Shown: positions 17,711-28,068, counted from the first letter of the stretch. The stretch: 64,000 nt of DNA from RGIG3178 sp942492795 (GCA_942492795.1 OW818639.1:62001-126000), one strand, 5' to 3'. Notes: generated by a model from the sequence alone, not told the origin. A program made the numbers and translations.

Positions 17711-18772
17711 ATGATAGATCGCACAACCAACCGCAAAAAAACACTTACCGCTCTTATCGGCCTGCTTGCCGTGTTGGGCATACTCGTCCTTCTAAAAGAA
17801 AGCGGCGTTATCAACAACTATTACGGCGGCATCATCAACCAATGCTTTTATGCGATTTTGATGGTTACGTCGCTGAATATCGCGACGGGGTTTCTGGGAC
17901 AGATCGCATTGGGACATGCGGGATTCATGGCGATCGGCGCCTATTCCTCGGCCCTTTTGTCCAAAGCGCTGATCCAGGCGGGCATCTTTGCTGAAGCCGG
18001 TATCTCGGGCATACTGCTCTATTTGATTGTCATTGTCTTTGGCGCCGCCATGGCGGGGCTCTTTGGCATGATCGTGGGCATTCCGGCGCTGCGCCTTCGC
18101 GGTGACTATCTGGCCATCATCACGCTTGGATTCGGTGAAATCATCCGGGTCATCATACAGAACATCAAGTTCATGGGCGGTCAGGGCCTTTCCAACGGAT
18201 CGGCCGGACAGGCGTTGATCGGGATTGCGCGCTTCAACGACACCTATATCATCTATGGCATAACCGTCATCAGCGTCGCTGTGTTGTTCACGTTCGTGCG
18301 CAGCAAATACGGACGGGCGATCACAGCCATCCGGGACGACGATATCGCAGCCTCCTCCGTGGGACTTAACACGACCTATTACAAGGTGCTGGCATTCACC
18401 ATATCGGCCATCTTCGCAGGCGTCGCGGGCGCGGTCTACGCCCATCGCGGGCTTGGCACCATACAACCGGACGATTTCAATTTTCTGAAATCCACGGAAT
18501 ACGTCATCATGGTCATCGTCGGCGGCATGGGGTCGTTGTCGGGCTCGGTCATAGCCGCCATCGTACTGTCAATTTTACCGGAATTTCTGCGTGCGTTCGA
18601 CCAGTACCGCATGCTTATCTATTCTGTGGTGCTCATTTTGATGATGATCTTCCGCCCCACCGGCATTTTCGGGCGCTACGAGTTCTCGCTGTATAATTTC
18701 CTCCAGTGGCTGAAGCACCCGAAGTTTAAGAAGAAGCAAATTGAAAGCGAGGAGGGCGAAACCAATGGCTGA
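17711..18772 (+). CDS. livM: Branched-chain amino acid ABC transporter permease LivM
   Basis: 353 residues; ATG 17711 (or GTG 17708) three bases after livH, with AGAAGGTG upstream. About nine hydrophobic segments. LNIATGFLGQIALGHAGFMAIGAY, followed later by TLGFGEIIRVI and the coupling loop ITAIRDDDIAASSVGLN, identify LivM. The C-terminus is a long charged tail ending in EEGETNG that overlaps the livG start by 8 bases. Confidence 0.95.
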   Translation: MIDRTTNRKKTLTALIGLLAVLGILVLLKESGVINNYYGGIINQCFYAILMVTSLNIATGFLGQIALGHAGFMAIGAYSSALLSKALIQAGIFAEAGISGILLYLIVIVFGAAMAGLFGMIVGIPALRLRGDYLAIITLGFGEIIRVIIQNIKFMGGQGLSNGSAGQALIGIARFNDTYIIYGITVISVAVLFTFVRSKYGRAITAIRDDDIAASSVGLNTTYYKVLAFTISAIFAGVAGAVYAHRGLGTIQPDDFNFLKSTEYVIMVIVGGMGSLSGSVIAAIVLSILPEFLRAFDQYRMLIYSVVLILMMIFRPTGIFGRYEFSLYNFLQWLKHPKFKKKQIESEEGETNG

Positions 18773-19529
18773 AGCCTTATTGTCCATCCGCGGGCTTGGC
18801 ATCTCCTTCGGCGGCCTGAAAGCCGTTTCGGGCTTTGATCTTGACATCGAAGAAGGAACGCTCATCGGGCTTATCGGCCCCAACGGTGCCGGCAAGACGA
18901 CGGTATTTAATTTGTTGACCGGCGTATACCAGCCAACCGAAGGCGAGATCGTCTTTGACGGCAAAAAGCTAAACGGCAAAAAGACGCACCAGATCGTGGC
19001 TTCGGGCATCGCGCGCACGTTCCAGAACATCCGTCTATTTAAGCAGATGACGGTGTTGGAAAACGTGATCACCGCATGCACCAAGGACATTAAATACGGG
19101 CTGCCAGCGACAGTTTTTCGCACCGGGTCGTTCTTCAAAACCGAGGCGGATCTGTACAACAACGCGATGGAACTTTTGGCCTTGTTCGGATTGGAAGGCA
19201 AAGCGGATTATATCGCCTCCAACCTTCCCTACGGGCAGCAGCGCAAGCTTGAGATAGCGCGCGCGCTTGCGACCAACATGAAGCTTCTGCTGTTGGACGA
19301 ACCGGCGGCGGGCATGAACCCGACCGAAACGGCGGAACTGCTGGAGAGCATCAAGCTGATACGGGAGAAATTCGGCATCACGATCCTTTTGATCGAGCAC
19401 GATATGAGCCTTGTGATGAACATCTGCGAGAAAATCATGGTGATCGACTACGGCATCCCCATCGCGTATGGGACGCCGTCCGAGATCGCCTGCGACCCCA
19501 AGGTCATTGCGGCCTATCTTGGCGATTAG
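18765..19529 (+). CDS. livG: Branched-chain amino acid ABC transporter ATPase LivG
   Basis: 254 residues, ATG behind GGAGGGCG inside the end of livM. Walker A is GPNGAGKTT; the signature region is the LivG form LPYGQQRKLEIARAL; Walker B LLLLDEPAAGMNP; H-loop EHDM. The insert between Walker A and signature, longer than in LivF, is typical of LivG. It powers uptake together with LivF on the cytoplasmic side. Confidence 0.96.
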   Translation: MAEALLSIRGLGISFGGLKAVSGFDLDIEEGTLIGLIGPNGAGKTTVFNLLTGVYQPTEGEIVFDGKKLNGKKTHQIVASGIARTFQNIRLFKQMTVLENVITACTKDIKYGLPATVFRTGSFFKTEADLYNNAMELLALFGLEGKADYIASNLPYGQQRKLEIARALATNMKLLLLDEPAAGMNPTETAELLESIKLIREKFGITILLIEHDMSLVMNICEKIMVIDYGIPIAYGTPSEIACDPKVIAAYLGD

Positions 19530-19540
19530 GAGAGGATAGC

Positions 19541-20245
<705 letters not shown>

Positions 20246-20250
20246 CGCTT

Positions 20251-20276
20251 CGACGAAAAACTGATGTTTTTCGTCG
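20251..20276 (+). terminator. Hairpin after livF
   Basis: Perfect CGACGAAAAAC/GTTTTTCGTCG stem with a TGAT loop 6 bases after livF. The following T-run is weak, so it may act as an mRNA end-protecting hairpin as well as a terminator. Confidence 0.5.
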
Positions 20277-20575
20277 ATTTGGGAAGTATGTAAGTTGGGC
20301 GATCATTGCATCCAAATCCACCGCGCATGTCGCTGGATTTGTTCAAGTTGGATGAGATGCAAGAGAAAACGACCTCAATTTTAACATGAAGGCTCTGCTT
20401 TGAAAGAAGCGGGGCTTTTATTTCTCATAAAATAAATATATTTTTGTAATCTATTTGAAATATTTGTCCGAATGGTGTATGATCTCTTCATCCACGAATT
20501 TGGCATCCGTCCGTTATCCAGGTTCATAAAAGAGACCGGCCCGGCTTTGAGCAAGAGAAGCGAAGGAGAATGCAA
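20277..20575. other. Intergenic region with promoter
   Basis: No gene seen. It contains a loose GC hairpin (about 20388-20418) and the promoter at 20455-20483 in an AT-rich stretch. Confidence 0.5.
20455..20483 (+). promoter_or_regulatory. Sigma-A promoter of the SH3/EEP hydrolase gene
   Basis: TTGAAA at 20455-20460, a 17-base spacer, TATGAT at 20478-20483, about 90 bases upstream of the start codon. Confidence 0.65.
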
Positions 20576-22030
20576 ATGAAAAAGAAAATAGGAATCCTAC
20601 TGCTCTGTTTCGCGTTGCTGGTATGCGGCTCGGTTCTCCTTTGTGCGCCCAAATCCACCGCTGCCGCAGGCATAGACCGTGGTACGATCGTCGGATCCAA
20701 TGTCGCTTTGCGCCGGGAAGCGAAGTCCAACGGCGCCGTCATTTGCAAACTGGGCAACGGTACCGTCGTCAATATTCTGCAACTCAACGTAAACGCACAG
20801 TGGCACAAAGTGGAATACAACGGCAAAACAGGCTATGTCAACAGACTGTATCTTTCGTTTGACTGTTCGCTGGATCAATACAACCTGAGCTATAGCGGCA
20901 CTGTCGTCAACGTCAAAGACTATGTCACGCTTCGCAGCACGCCATCCTCCAAAGCCGCTTCGCTGGGCACCGCCAAAAAGGGTGCGACGCTTACAGTGTT
21001 GAAGCAGAACGCGAGTTCCGGCTGGCATCAGGTCAGCTACGACGGACAGACCGCCTACGTTCAGACCAAATACCTAAGCGTGTTGCCGAAGGTGGACGAT
21101 ACGCAGCTATCCTCCCTTAGCGTAAGCGGCGGAACGCTGTCCCCCTCTTTCTCGCCGGGCGAATACGGCTATGCCGTCGCCGCGACAAAATCTTCCGTTA
21201 CGATCAAGGTCAAGGCGAATAGCGGGGTCAAAGTCGACATCAACGGTTCGGGCAAAAGCAGCTATACCCTCACCATTGCTTCCGGCGGCATGAAGACGGT
21301 CAGGATCAAAATCAACGGAGCAATCCGCTATTCGCTTTATATCTCGCGCAATGTACTGACCCTGGGCACATGGAACATCAAGCGCGGCTATGACAACCTT
21401 CCGATGCAGGGCAGGCTTGTAAACAACCAGCAGCCCGATATCCTTGCCATTCAGGAAGCGTATCAGGATTATACCTCAAAGAGCATCGTGGACAATCTGG
21501 CAAGCCTGAAGACCCAGAAGATGCCCTATTCGAAGTTTGCCAGCACAATCGATTTTTCAGGCGGTGCAAAATACGGCATCGGCATCCTTTCGCGTTACCG
21601 CATAAGCGGCGACAAAATCTATAAACTTCAAAGTGGAGGCTTCGAACCGCGCGTCCTTTTAAAGACAGTGGTCACCATCAACGGCAAACGGGTGTCGATA
21701 TACAATACACACTTTACCTATCAAACAGCGGAAATCCGTGCGCAGCAGTTTGCCGAGGTCGCGCAGATCATGAAAAAGGACACGAACAAGTACAAGATAC
21801 TCTTTGGGGACTTCAACGCCCAGGCAGAGGAGTTTGCGCCGCTTGGCAGCAGCTATACCATCATCAACAAGCGCGATACCGCCTATGTGGATTGCTTCGG
21901 CAACGGCATCCAAAACAATGTGATCGACAATATCATCGTGACCAAGAACATTAAGGTGGTCAATACGCGCATCGTTCCGACGTCGCTTTCCGACCACGAC
22001 CCGGTGTTTGCATACCTGGTTCTCAAATAG
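20576..22030 (+). CDS. Secreted SH3-domain endonuclease/exonuclease/phosphatase-family hydrolase
   Basis: 484 residues; the ATG at 20576 has the better spacing from GAAGGAG than ATG 20570. Signal peptide ends near residue 28. Residues 33-90 and 107-165 are two bacterial SH3 domains (GSNVALRREAKSNGAV, then YVTLRSTPSSKAASLG). Residues 170-255 resemble a cadherin-like beta-sandwich (SVSGGTLSPSFSPGEYGYAV). Residues 260-484 are a DNase I-like EEP domain with GTWNIKRG, AIQEAY, FGDFNAQ and the C-terminal SDHDPV, so Asn, Glu, Asp/Asn and Asp-His catalytic groups are all present. A wall-attached phosphodiesterase, nuclease or sphingomyelinase-like enzyme is likely. The combination of domains is uncommon. 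Confidence 0.88.
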   Translation: MKKKIGILLLCFALLVCGSVLLCAPKSTAAAGIDRGTIVGSNVALRREAKSNGAVICKLGNGTVVNILQLNVNAQWHKVEYNGKTGYVNRLYLSFDCSLDQYNLSYSGTVVNVKDYVTLRSTPSSKAASLGTAKKGATLTVLKQNASSGWHQVSYDGQTAYVQTKYLSVLPKVDDTQLSSLSVSGGTLSPSFSPGEYGYAVAATKSSVTIKVKANSGVKVDINGSGKSSYTLTIASGGMKTVRIKINGAIRYSLYISRNVLTLGTWNIKRGYDNLPMQGRLVNNQQPDILAIQEAYQDYTSKSIVDNLASLKTQKMPYSKFASTIDFSGGAKYGIGILSRYRISGDKIYKLQSGGFEPRVLLKTVVTINGKRVSIYNTHFTYQTAEIRAQQFAEVAQIMKKDTNKYKILFGDFNAQAEEFAPLGSSYTIINKRDTAYVDCFGNGIQNNVIDNIIVTKNIKVVNTRIVPTSLSDHDPVFAYLVLK

Positions 22031-22068
22031 ACCCTTTAACGATTTATTGCAGCATATGAGAAAGCTAT

Positions 22069-22100
22069 GCGCCCGATTAAGAATTCGGGCGCTTTTTTTT
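22069..22100 (+). terminator. Rho-independent terminator
   Basis: GCGCCCGA stem, TTAAGAA loop, TTCGGGCGC, then eight T. It lies 39 bases after the hydrolase stop codon. Confidence 0.88.
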
Positions 22101-22141
22101 ACAACTTTTATCTTTACCGGATTGTATTGTTCAGAAAGGGA

Positions 22142-23101
22142 TTATGCAGCGGAATCGTTGGCTGCAGCTTGCGTATCGGATGCTTCCGGGACGTACCCGA
22201 ACGTCAGAATCCGTTTATTAACGTAGCTCCAAAATAGTATTGCTATTCCAGGCTTATAGTCGCCAATCAATGAACCAATAATACATCCGGCAATAAATGC
22301 ACAGATTCCGTAGATGATTACTACCTTATTGGCTTTTGTTTTTGGCATCGGTTTTTTAAGTATAAGAAAACGGTATACGATAATAGGGAGCGTATAGACA
22401 GACACCGTAAACAGAAGACTTATAGCAAACCACGATCCAACCGGATCATCGTATGTCCTTACGGAATTGTAAGTCTCAACCGGGGCTGCTGTTGCAAGGT
22501 TGTTGAAACGAACGGACTGTAAAAGTGCCTTATAATCTTTATATCCGGATGAGCTTTCGTCCCCGCCGTAGAAAAACATATACAGAATGCCTTTGTTGCA
22601 ATATATGTAATATTCCATAAATTTCGATATCTTTTTCCCGCCAAGTGTCGCGGATATGGTTCCATTGATCTTGTAATACTCAGTGCTGTTTACCATTTCT
22701 TTAACCACATCAGACGTAGTGGTTTTAACATTGTACCCTTTAAATTGACTAGAGATATTCTGGCTCATTTGCGTAAAAATCTCTTTTATGTCGTCTTTGG
22801 TAAGCACGCTGATGTTAAAGTCGTTTCGAGTATACCCCTGACGCTCATTCTCCGGTACTGCTGCCCAGACATCTATATATCCGAAGATAAGCATATCATT
22901 TTTGTTGTTACCAAATTCATATTGTGTAATGTCGTCGGTACTTTCGAAACTTTCCTTTTTCCATCCCTCTGGCAAAACAAAATTCATGTCCGTATAGTCA
23001 TCCTTGATTTTCACTTCTTCGCCCTGTACTGCTGCGGATGCTGTTTGAAATGAACCTGTAAGGCTTAGAAGAATGACAAAAAACATAAAGAGCTTTTTCA
23101 T
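22142..23101 (-). CDS. Exported protein with C-terminal membrane helices, unknown function
   Basis: 319 residues; the ATG at 23101 is chosen because AAAGGTGG precedes it and MKKLFMFFVILLSLTGS is a signal peptide. The extracellular part (about residues 25-215) looks like a PsbP/DUF-type alpha-beta domain (DMNFVLPEGWKKESF, then SVRFNNLA at its end), as found in many Firmicute exported proteins. Two membrane helices follow (about 225-250 and 265-290), then a short cytoplasmic tail. The gene is more AT-rich than its neighbours, hinting at separate ancestry. No partner gene is evident. Confidence 0.65.
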   Translation of the reverse strand: MKKLFMFFVILLSLTGSFQTASAAVQGEEVKIKDDYTDMNFVLPEGWKKESFESTDDITQYEFGNNKNDMLIFGYIDVWAAVPENERQGYTRNDFNISVLTKDDIKEIFTQMSQNISSQFKGYNVKTTTSDVVKEMVNSTEYYKINGTISATLGGKKISKFMEYYIYCNKGILYMFFYGGDESSSGYKDYKALLQSVRFNNLATAAPVETYNSVRTYDDPVGSWFAISLLFTVSVYTLPIIVYRFLILKKPMPKTKANKVVIIYGICAFIAGCIIGSLIGDYKPGIAILFWSYVNKRILTFGYVPEASDTQAAANDSAA

Positions 23102-23513
23102 ACTAACACCACCTTTATATTGATTGAATGGTTTCACATTTGACATGAATTCCTATAAATTGATGTTTTCAAACAAATACAATCACACTATAACATATCA
23201 TTCCTCCATATTCTACTATAAATTTATTATACCAATTTCTACTCAATAATACATTTCAGCGATATGCTTCTGCTGTGCATACTCATGTTGACAGTATGTT
23301 TTTTATCGACATCCAGCTGTTCACAGCAGGTTCCGGCAAAAAAAGGACGGCAGACACATAAGCTATCTGCCGCTTTCTTGCTAAACGGAACGACGGATCT
23401 AAACACGCCCTCCAAGAAGTCAGGAAATAGGGTCTTCACCCGTTTTTGACGAAGCCGGTGCTAAACAAGACATTTGGATAGACGATGTCGGATGCATGAT
23501 GTCGGGACTTTTC
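23102..23513. other. AT-rich intergenic region with possible short lipoprotein remnant
   Basis: A 61-codon open frame at 23264-23449 (plus strand) starts with a hydrophobic segment ending in TSSC and could be a lipoprotein fragment, but it has no ribosome site. A stem GGCAGA/TCTGCC lies at about 23348-23373. Otherwise nothing recognisable. Confidence 0.3.
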
Positions 23514-24068
23514 TTACTCCCGGATCGCCTGCTCTTTTTGAAGCACGTTGATAGTATCCGTCTGCTTTTTAAGTGCAATGCCCAAGAAGACCGCAATGGT
23601 TAACAGCCCAATGGCACAGACGAAATTTATCATCTGGATACGGTTGACCGACGCTATTGCCAATACGAGGTTGGATATGCCGATGCTGAACTCACACACA
23701 AACAGCGACAGAAAAAATGCGCGCATGCGCTTGAAATAGGCGAGGCGCGAATCCACGCCGGAATAGAGCTCAAAAGGCCCCTGCTCTGTCCGCTTGCGCA
23801 AGTATACCCAGCGGAAAAGGCTTCCGACTGTTTGGATGTTCAGGTCTCGCAGAAAATGAAGGTATTCGATGCTCTTTGCATCCGCCGCATGATTGGCAAG
23901 CAATTCGATGCGGTATGTATATTCACCCGGTTGGCACGCCTCGAACACATAGCGAAAAATCCCCACCGAGACCAACGCCCATCCGTCACAAGACATGCTG
24001 TTTATCCATGCCTCTTCCTTGTCTGCCTGCCAGGCGAACATCACTTTCCATACTACGCGTCTCATCAT
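23514..24068 (-). CDS. DUF2812 domain protein
   Basis: 184 residues. The N-terminal half (KVMFAWQADKEEAWINSMSCDGWALVS) matches DUF2812, and the C-terminal half contains two membrane helices (about 118-140 and 145-168). The start codon overlaps the stop codon of the PadR gene by 4 bases (ATGA), the usual PadR-DUF2812 arrangement in Firmicutes, where the membrane protein is controlled by, and may signal to, the PadR repressor. Molecular function is not established. Confidence 0.85.
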   Translation of the reverse strand: MMRRVVWKVMFAWQADKEEAWINSMSCDGWALVSVGIFRYVFEACQPGEYTYRIELLANHAADAKSIEYLHFLRDLNIQTVGSLFRWVYLRKRTEQGPFELYSGVDSRLAYFKRMRAFFLSLFVCEFSIGISNLVLAIASVNRIQMINFVCAIGLLTIAVFLGIALKKQTDTINVLQKEQAIRE

Positions 24069-24379
24069 CCATTCCCTCCAACCACGCTCAGACCGTTGAG
24101 CAACAACTCCTGAAGCCGTATGATTTCTCTCTTCACGGCGTCTTTTCCGCTCTGTGTTATAACATACTCCTTCTTCCGCTCACCTTGCCCTTCCGGCAGC
24201 GCCATGATCCAGCCGCGCTCCGATAAGGTGTTCAGTGCACCGTAGAGTGTGCCGGCAGCAAGGTTCACGCGTCCGTTGCTCAAAACCGACACATTTTGCA
24301 TAATGCCGTACCCGTGCAGCGGTGTATAGAGCGAAAGCAGGATGTAGAATACCGCTTCAGTCAATGCAAAGGTGTCCAT
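24065..24379 (-). CDS. PadR-family transcriptional regulator
   Basis: 104 residues with a GAGAGG ribosome site. Winged-helix PadR signature: LTEAVFYILLSLYTPLHGYGIMQ, then LAAGTLYGALNTLSERGWI and the basic wing ERKKEYVIT. It should repress its own operon with the DUF2812 gene. Upstream, near-repeats of an ATAACG-containing element (24397-24428) lie between promoter and start and are the natural operator. Confidence 0.92.
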   Translation of the reverse strand: MDTFALTEAVFYILLSLYTPLHGYGIMQNVSVLSNGRVNLAAGTLYGALNTLSERGWIMALPEGQGERKKEYVITQSGKDAVKREIIRLQELLLNGLSVVGGNG

Positions 24380-24442
24380 GCGAGCCTCTCTTTCAATCGT
24401 CTGACGTTATACCGTTTGTCGTTATATCGCCTTCCGATATAT

Positions 24443-24471
24443 AGAATAGCAGTGCAGACTGCCTACGTCAA
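24443..24471 (-). promoter_or_regulatory. Promoter of the PadR-DUF2812 operon
   Basis: On the minus strand TTGACG (24466-24471), a 17-base spacer and TATTCT (24443-24448), with repeated ATAACG elements downstream that could bind PadR. Confidence 0.6.
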
Positions 24472-24813
24472 GTAACTTTTAAAAATATCTCAATCCTTTG
24501 CAGCCCAAATCCTACGGATAGGCATTCAAGTATAATCATATCAGAAAGTATTGTCATTTATAATATTGTATTGTTTTATATATTTCGACAAATTCATCGC
24601 TGTTTCGCAGCCGATGTGCCATTTTTGAAAGGATGCCGTGGGGTTGTGTTTCCGGTTTGGTTTTCCAAGACGGACGGGCGGCGTGCCGCAGCAGCGAAGA
24701 CGGTTTCCCGTTTTTGGCTAAAACGCAACGCCGCAAAACCTTTGTATTGCAAAACCCCCAACCGAGTATTAGAATGATGGAAATTCAACAGGAGAATCTC
24801 CGGGGGTTTACCG
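24472..24813. other. Intergenic region, no gene seen
   Basis: Contains the divergent promoter region and GC-rich dyads around 24630-24760, among them a run of CGGTTTCCCG followed by TTTTTGG. The short open frames here overlap on both strands and have no ribosome sites. Confidence 0.4.
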
Positions 24814-25467
24814 ATGGCTTTGATCCAATGCCCCATATGCAACGCAGTCTTGGACGCACAAAAGTCAGTGCAATGTCCTCATTGCGGGGCTTTAACACAA
24901 CAAACAACACCGGCTGACGAACCATCCGAAGAGACGGAGATTATAACGATCTGTGAACGCTGCTGCCATTTCGCCATTATGAATCAATTGGACAAACTCT
25001 GTTCGATGTGCAAAGGCAAAATCATTCCGATCATGACGCGCGACAAGTGGTTCAACATGACGGATATGGAAAAGGATCATTCGACGCAGCAATATATCGA
25101 TCTCGTGAAGGCCAGTTATCTTTACAACGTCGCCCTCAACACGCTCTATGGCAGCAAGGTCTGCGTGGATAAAAACGTCCTGGTATATTGCCCCAGATGC
25201 GGTGCCTATACCAGCGCCCATTTCGCGCAAGCCCACAACAACGCCTGCACCTATTGCGGCGTTGAATACCAACATACCAAAGAGCTTTTCCATGATGTCT
25301 ACCAGACCATCGCAAAGGGCCTGGATACCCTAAAGACAGATTCAAACGCGCAACAGAGTGCGCAATTGGACAGGGCCATCAACGAGTATCTGAATGATCA
25401 CTATTTTTGCATGGAACCGTATTTCGATGCGGAAGCGATGGCGCACAGACTGAACAAACACGTGTAG
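24814..25467 (+). CDS. Zinc-ribbon protein, unknown function
   Basis: 217 residues. Three cysteine pairs mark zinc ribbons: CPICNAV with CPHCGAL at the N-terminus, CERCCHF with CSMCKGK, and CPRCGAY with CTYCGVE in the second half. The remaining sequence is soluble and helical. There is no catalytic motif and no membrane segment. It stands alone between its own terminator and the PadR region. Such proteins commonly bind nucleic acid or partner proteins; no function can be assigned. Confidence 0.65.
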   Translation: MALIQCPICNAVLDAQKSVQCPHCGALTQQTTPADEPSEETEIITICERCCHFAIMNQLDKLCSMCKGKIIPIMTRDKWFNMTDMEKDHSTQQYIDLVKASYLYNVALNTLYGSKVCVDKNVLVYCPRCGAYTSAHFAQAHNNACTYCGVEYQHTKELFHDVYQTIAKGLDTLKTDSNAQQSAQLDRAINEYLNDHYFCMEPYFDAEAMAHRLNKHV

Positions 25468-25514
25468 CGCATCGACCGATTCGACGCGTACAATTTCGCT
25501 TTCTGCTATAAATG

Positions 25515-25546
25515 CCACAATTCGTTGTTTTGTATTGTGGTTTTTT
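25515..25546 (+). terminator. Rho-independent terminator
   Basis: CCACAAT stem, 12-base loop, ATTGTGG, then TTTTTT, 47 bases after the zinc-ribbon gene. Confidence 0.75.
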
Positions 25547-25794
25547 CATATGTCTCTATTTCGGTTTACCCTACCCGTCTCGTTTCTTTTCCGTTTGATT
25601 TCCCATGCTTGACAAAATGGAAAATATCTCCAAAATCCTTGTCGAAATTTGTAAAAAACAGTTTATTGCACAGATCAATCATGATATAATGCACTATACC
25701 GTTTATTGGAATAATAGTTGGAACGATTGGCTTAAAATGGCGCTTTTCGCGGCGCTTTATTTTGTGTTTGGACAAGCGGTTCGGGAGGGTTATC
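25547..25794. promoter_or_regulatory. Upstream region of the diguanylate cyclase gene with extended -10
   Basis: TGaTATAAT at 25682-25690 is a good extended -10 promoter, giving a leader of about 100 bases. No gene is seen in this stretch. Confidence 0.45.
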
Positions 25795-28047
25795 ATGAGT
25801 GCACAGGATATGACCAAAGCGCAATTGTCGGATCGCGTTGAAGCGCTCAACGCCAGGATCGACGAGCTGTTGCAGGCGAAGGAATTACCGCACGCATCGG
25901 AACCGTTCCGATTCCTCTTTGACAATGCGCCTATAGGGCTTGCCATCACAAATATGCAGGGGAATATTTTGCACACGAACAAAACCATTTGCGAGGAGCT
26001 TTGTTATTCCGAAGAGGAACTGGCGAAGATGAACAGCGGTTCTTTGTATGCCAACAAGGACGACCGATCACGCCTTATTGCCGAGCTTTTAAAGACCGGC
26101 GCCGTTCGGGATTTTGAAGCGCCCATCCTTAGAAAAGACGGTACGATCGCCATCGTCCTTTTAAACGCCGACAGCATCGAATTGGAAAGCGAACAGGTCC
26201 TGCTCATATCGATGTACGATTTTACCCGATACAAACAGATACAGGAAGATTTAAGCAAGTCGGCGGAACAGTACGACCTGCTTTTCAACAACGTCCCAAT
26301 CGGTATTACCGTAACGGATTCTGTCGGAAACATTCTTGCTTACAACCATGCCATTGCGGAATTGTTGGGCTATACGGAAGAAGAAATAAAAAGCAATGCC
26401 GCCGTCAGTTTTTATGTTGACCCGCAGGAAAGGCAGCGGCTTTTGGATTTTGCCGGTAAAATCGGCTATGTCCGTGACTATGAGACAAAATTTATGCATA
26501 AAAGCGGGTATGAGATATCGGTGCTGATCAATACCGACATCATCCAATACAAAGGCAAACAGGAAATTTTGCTGAACTCGATTCGCGAAATATCCCATAT
26601 CAAACGGATCGAAGAAGCGCTGATTAAGGAGCGCGACTTTTCCAACGCGATTCTCGACACGACCGCTTCGCTGGTGATGATTCTCAACCGCAACGGACAG
26701 ATCAGCAGGTTTAACAGGGCTTGTGAAGTCAATACAGGTTACACCGCCGAGCAGATCATTGGAAAATATATCTGGGATACGCTTACCGAAGACGCTGACG
26801 GTGCCAAAACAAGGCTGTCGGAGCTGTTTTCCGGCATCTATCCGATCACGCACGAAAGCGTATGGCGAACGAAGGACGGCTCAAGGCATCTTATCTCCTG
26901 GACGAGCACGGTTTTACTGGACAATGAAAACAAAGAGGAATACGTCATCGCCACCGGCATCGATATCACAGAACGCAAGAGGGCGGAGATCGAGCTTAAG
27001 GAAGCGAATCATAAGCTTAACAGATGGATCAGCGATCTTGAGGAAAGAACCTGGGAGATGAAGCAAATAAGCGGCATGGGAGAGCACCTGCAAAGCTGCC
27101 AAACCCTAAGCGAAATCTGCGCCATCGGTGCCCAGTACGTCAGGGTACTGTATCCGCAAAGCCGCGGCGCGATCTGTTTGTTTAATTCGTCCAGGGATCT
27201 GGTTGAAGCCGCCCAAATATGGGGCGACCCGCCGTATACCAACGATGTCTTTGTGCCGTCCGACTGCTGGGGCATTCGCCGGAACCGGCCGCACCTTGTC
27301 GACATGGAACACCCGGGGCTGCTTTGCGGCCATATGAACGGCCCGGAGGACATCGATACGCTCTGTACGCCGATGATGGCCAACGGCGAGTTTATGGGAA
27401 TCCTGCATTTGAACAGCGTGTCCGTCAACGACGATTATCACGGATTGGCACAGCTGCAAAGCAGCGAGCGAAGGATACAGATTATTCTGGAGATGGCGGA
27501 GCATATCGCGATGGCTTTGTCCAACCTGAAACTGCGCGATGCCCTGCGCCAGCAATCCATCCGGGATTCCCTGACGGGGCTGTTCAACCGCCGCTATATG
27601 GAAGAAACGCTGGACCGGGAACTGAGCCGGGCCGGGCGGGAGAAAAAGCCCGTGGGCATCATGATGTTCGACATCGACCACTTCAAAGACTTCAACGACA
27701 TTTCCGGCCACGACGCCGGAGACACGCTGCTGCGGGAGCTTGGCGCATACCTAGTTAAAAGCACACGGGGGGCGGACATCGTGTGCCGCTATGGCGGAGA
27801 AGAGTTCGTAGCCGTTTTGCCGGGCGCTTCCCTTGCGGAGACCGGGGACAGGGCACAGAGCCTGCGGCAGGGCGTAAAGGATCTTTTGGTGTACCATCTT
27901 GGCAGACCGCTTGGGAAATGCACGATCTCCATCGGCGTTTCCGCGTATCCCGATGACGGCACAACCAGCGAAGAAATCCTTAAAAGAGCCGACACCGCGC
28001 TATACCGCGCCAAAAACGAAGGCAGGGACAGGGTGGTTGTGCTGTAG
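25795..28047 (+). CDS. PAS-PAS-PAS-GAF diguanylate cyclase (GGDEF)
   Basis: 750 residues, ATG behind GGGAGGG. No signal peptide or membrane helix, so a soluble sensor. Three PAS domains (about 38-140, 155-275, 285-405; each with a FDNAPIGLAI- or FNNVPIGITV-like core) are followed by a GAF-like domain (about 430-575) and a GGDEF domain (580-745). The active site reads GGEEF, with substrate residues FDIDHFKDFND. The RGAD motif five residues before GGEEF is an intact inhibitory I-site. It should make cyclic di-GMP from GTP in response to small-molecule or redox signals. Strong terminator downstream; monocistronic. Confidence 0.93.
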   Translation: MSAQDMTKAQLSDRVEALNARIDELLQAKELPHASEPFRFLFDNAPIGLAITNMQGNILHTNKTICEELCYSEEELAKMNSGSLYANKDDRSRLIAELLKTGAVRDFEAPILRKDGTIAIVLLNADSIELESEQVLLISMYDFTRYKQIQEDLSKSAEQYDLLFNNVPIGITVTDSVGNILAYNHAIAELLGYTEEEIKSNAAVSFYVDPQERQRLLDFAGKIGYVRDYETKFMHKSGYEISVLINTDIIQYKGKQEILLNSIREISHIKRIEEALIKERDFSNAILDTTASLVMILNRNGQISRFNRACEVNTGYTAEQIIGKYIWDTLTEDADGAKTRLSELFSGIYPITHESVWRTKDGSRHLISWTSTVLLDNENKEEYVIATGIDITERKRAEIELKEANHKLNRWISDLEERTWEMKQISGMGEHLQSCQTLSEICAIGAQYVRVLYPQSRGAICLFNSSRDLVEAAQIWGDPPYTNDVFVPSDCWGIRRNRPHLVDMEHPGLLCGHMNGPEDIDTLCTPMMANGEFMGILHLNSVSVNDDYHGLAQLQSSERRIQIILEMAEHIAMALSNLKLRDALRQQSIRDSLTGLFNRRYMEETLDRELSRAGREKKPVGIMMFDIDHFKDFNDISGHDAGDTLLRELGAYLVKSTRGADIVCRYGGEEFVAVLPGASLAETGDRAQSLRQGVKDLLVYHLGRPLGKCTISIGVSAYPDDGTTSEEILKRADTALYRAKNEGRDRVVVL

Positions 28048-28068
28048 AGCATCCGGCTGATTTTCTTA

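Noticed and set aside
15919..17817. Long minus-strand open frames opposite the liv genes
   Set aside because: They mirror livK/livH/livM coding sequence, have no ribosome sites and no recognisable domains.
23264..23449. Short lipoprotein gene
   Set aside because: Hydrophobic start ending in TSSC but no ribosome site and no support from neighbours; left as a possible remnant only.
25515..25546. Transfer RNA gene
   Set aside because: No cloverleaf or CCA-adjacent acceptor stem; it is a simple terminator. No tRNA was found elsewhere by eye.
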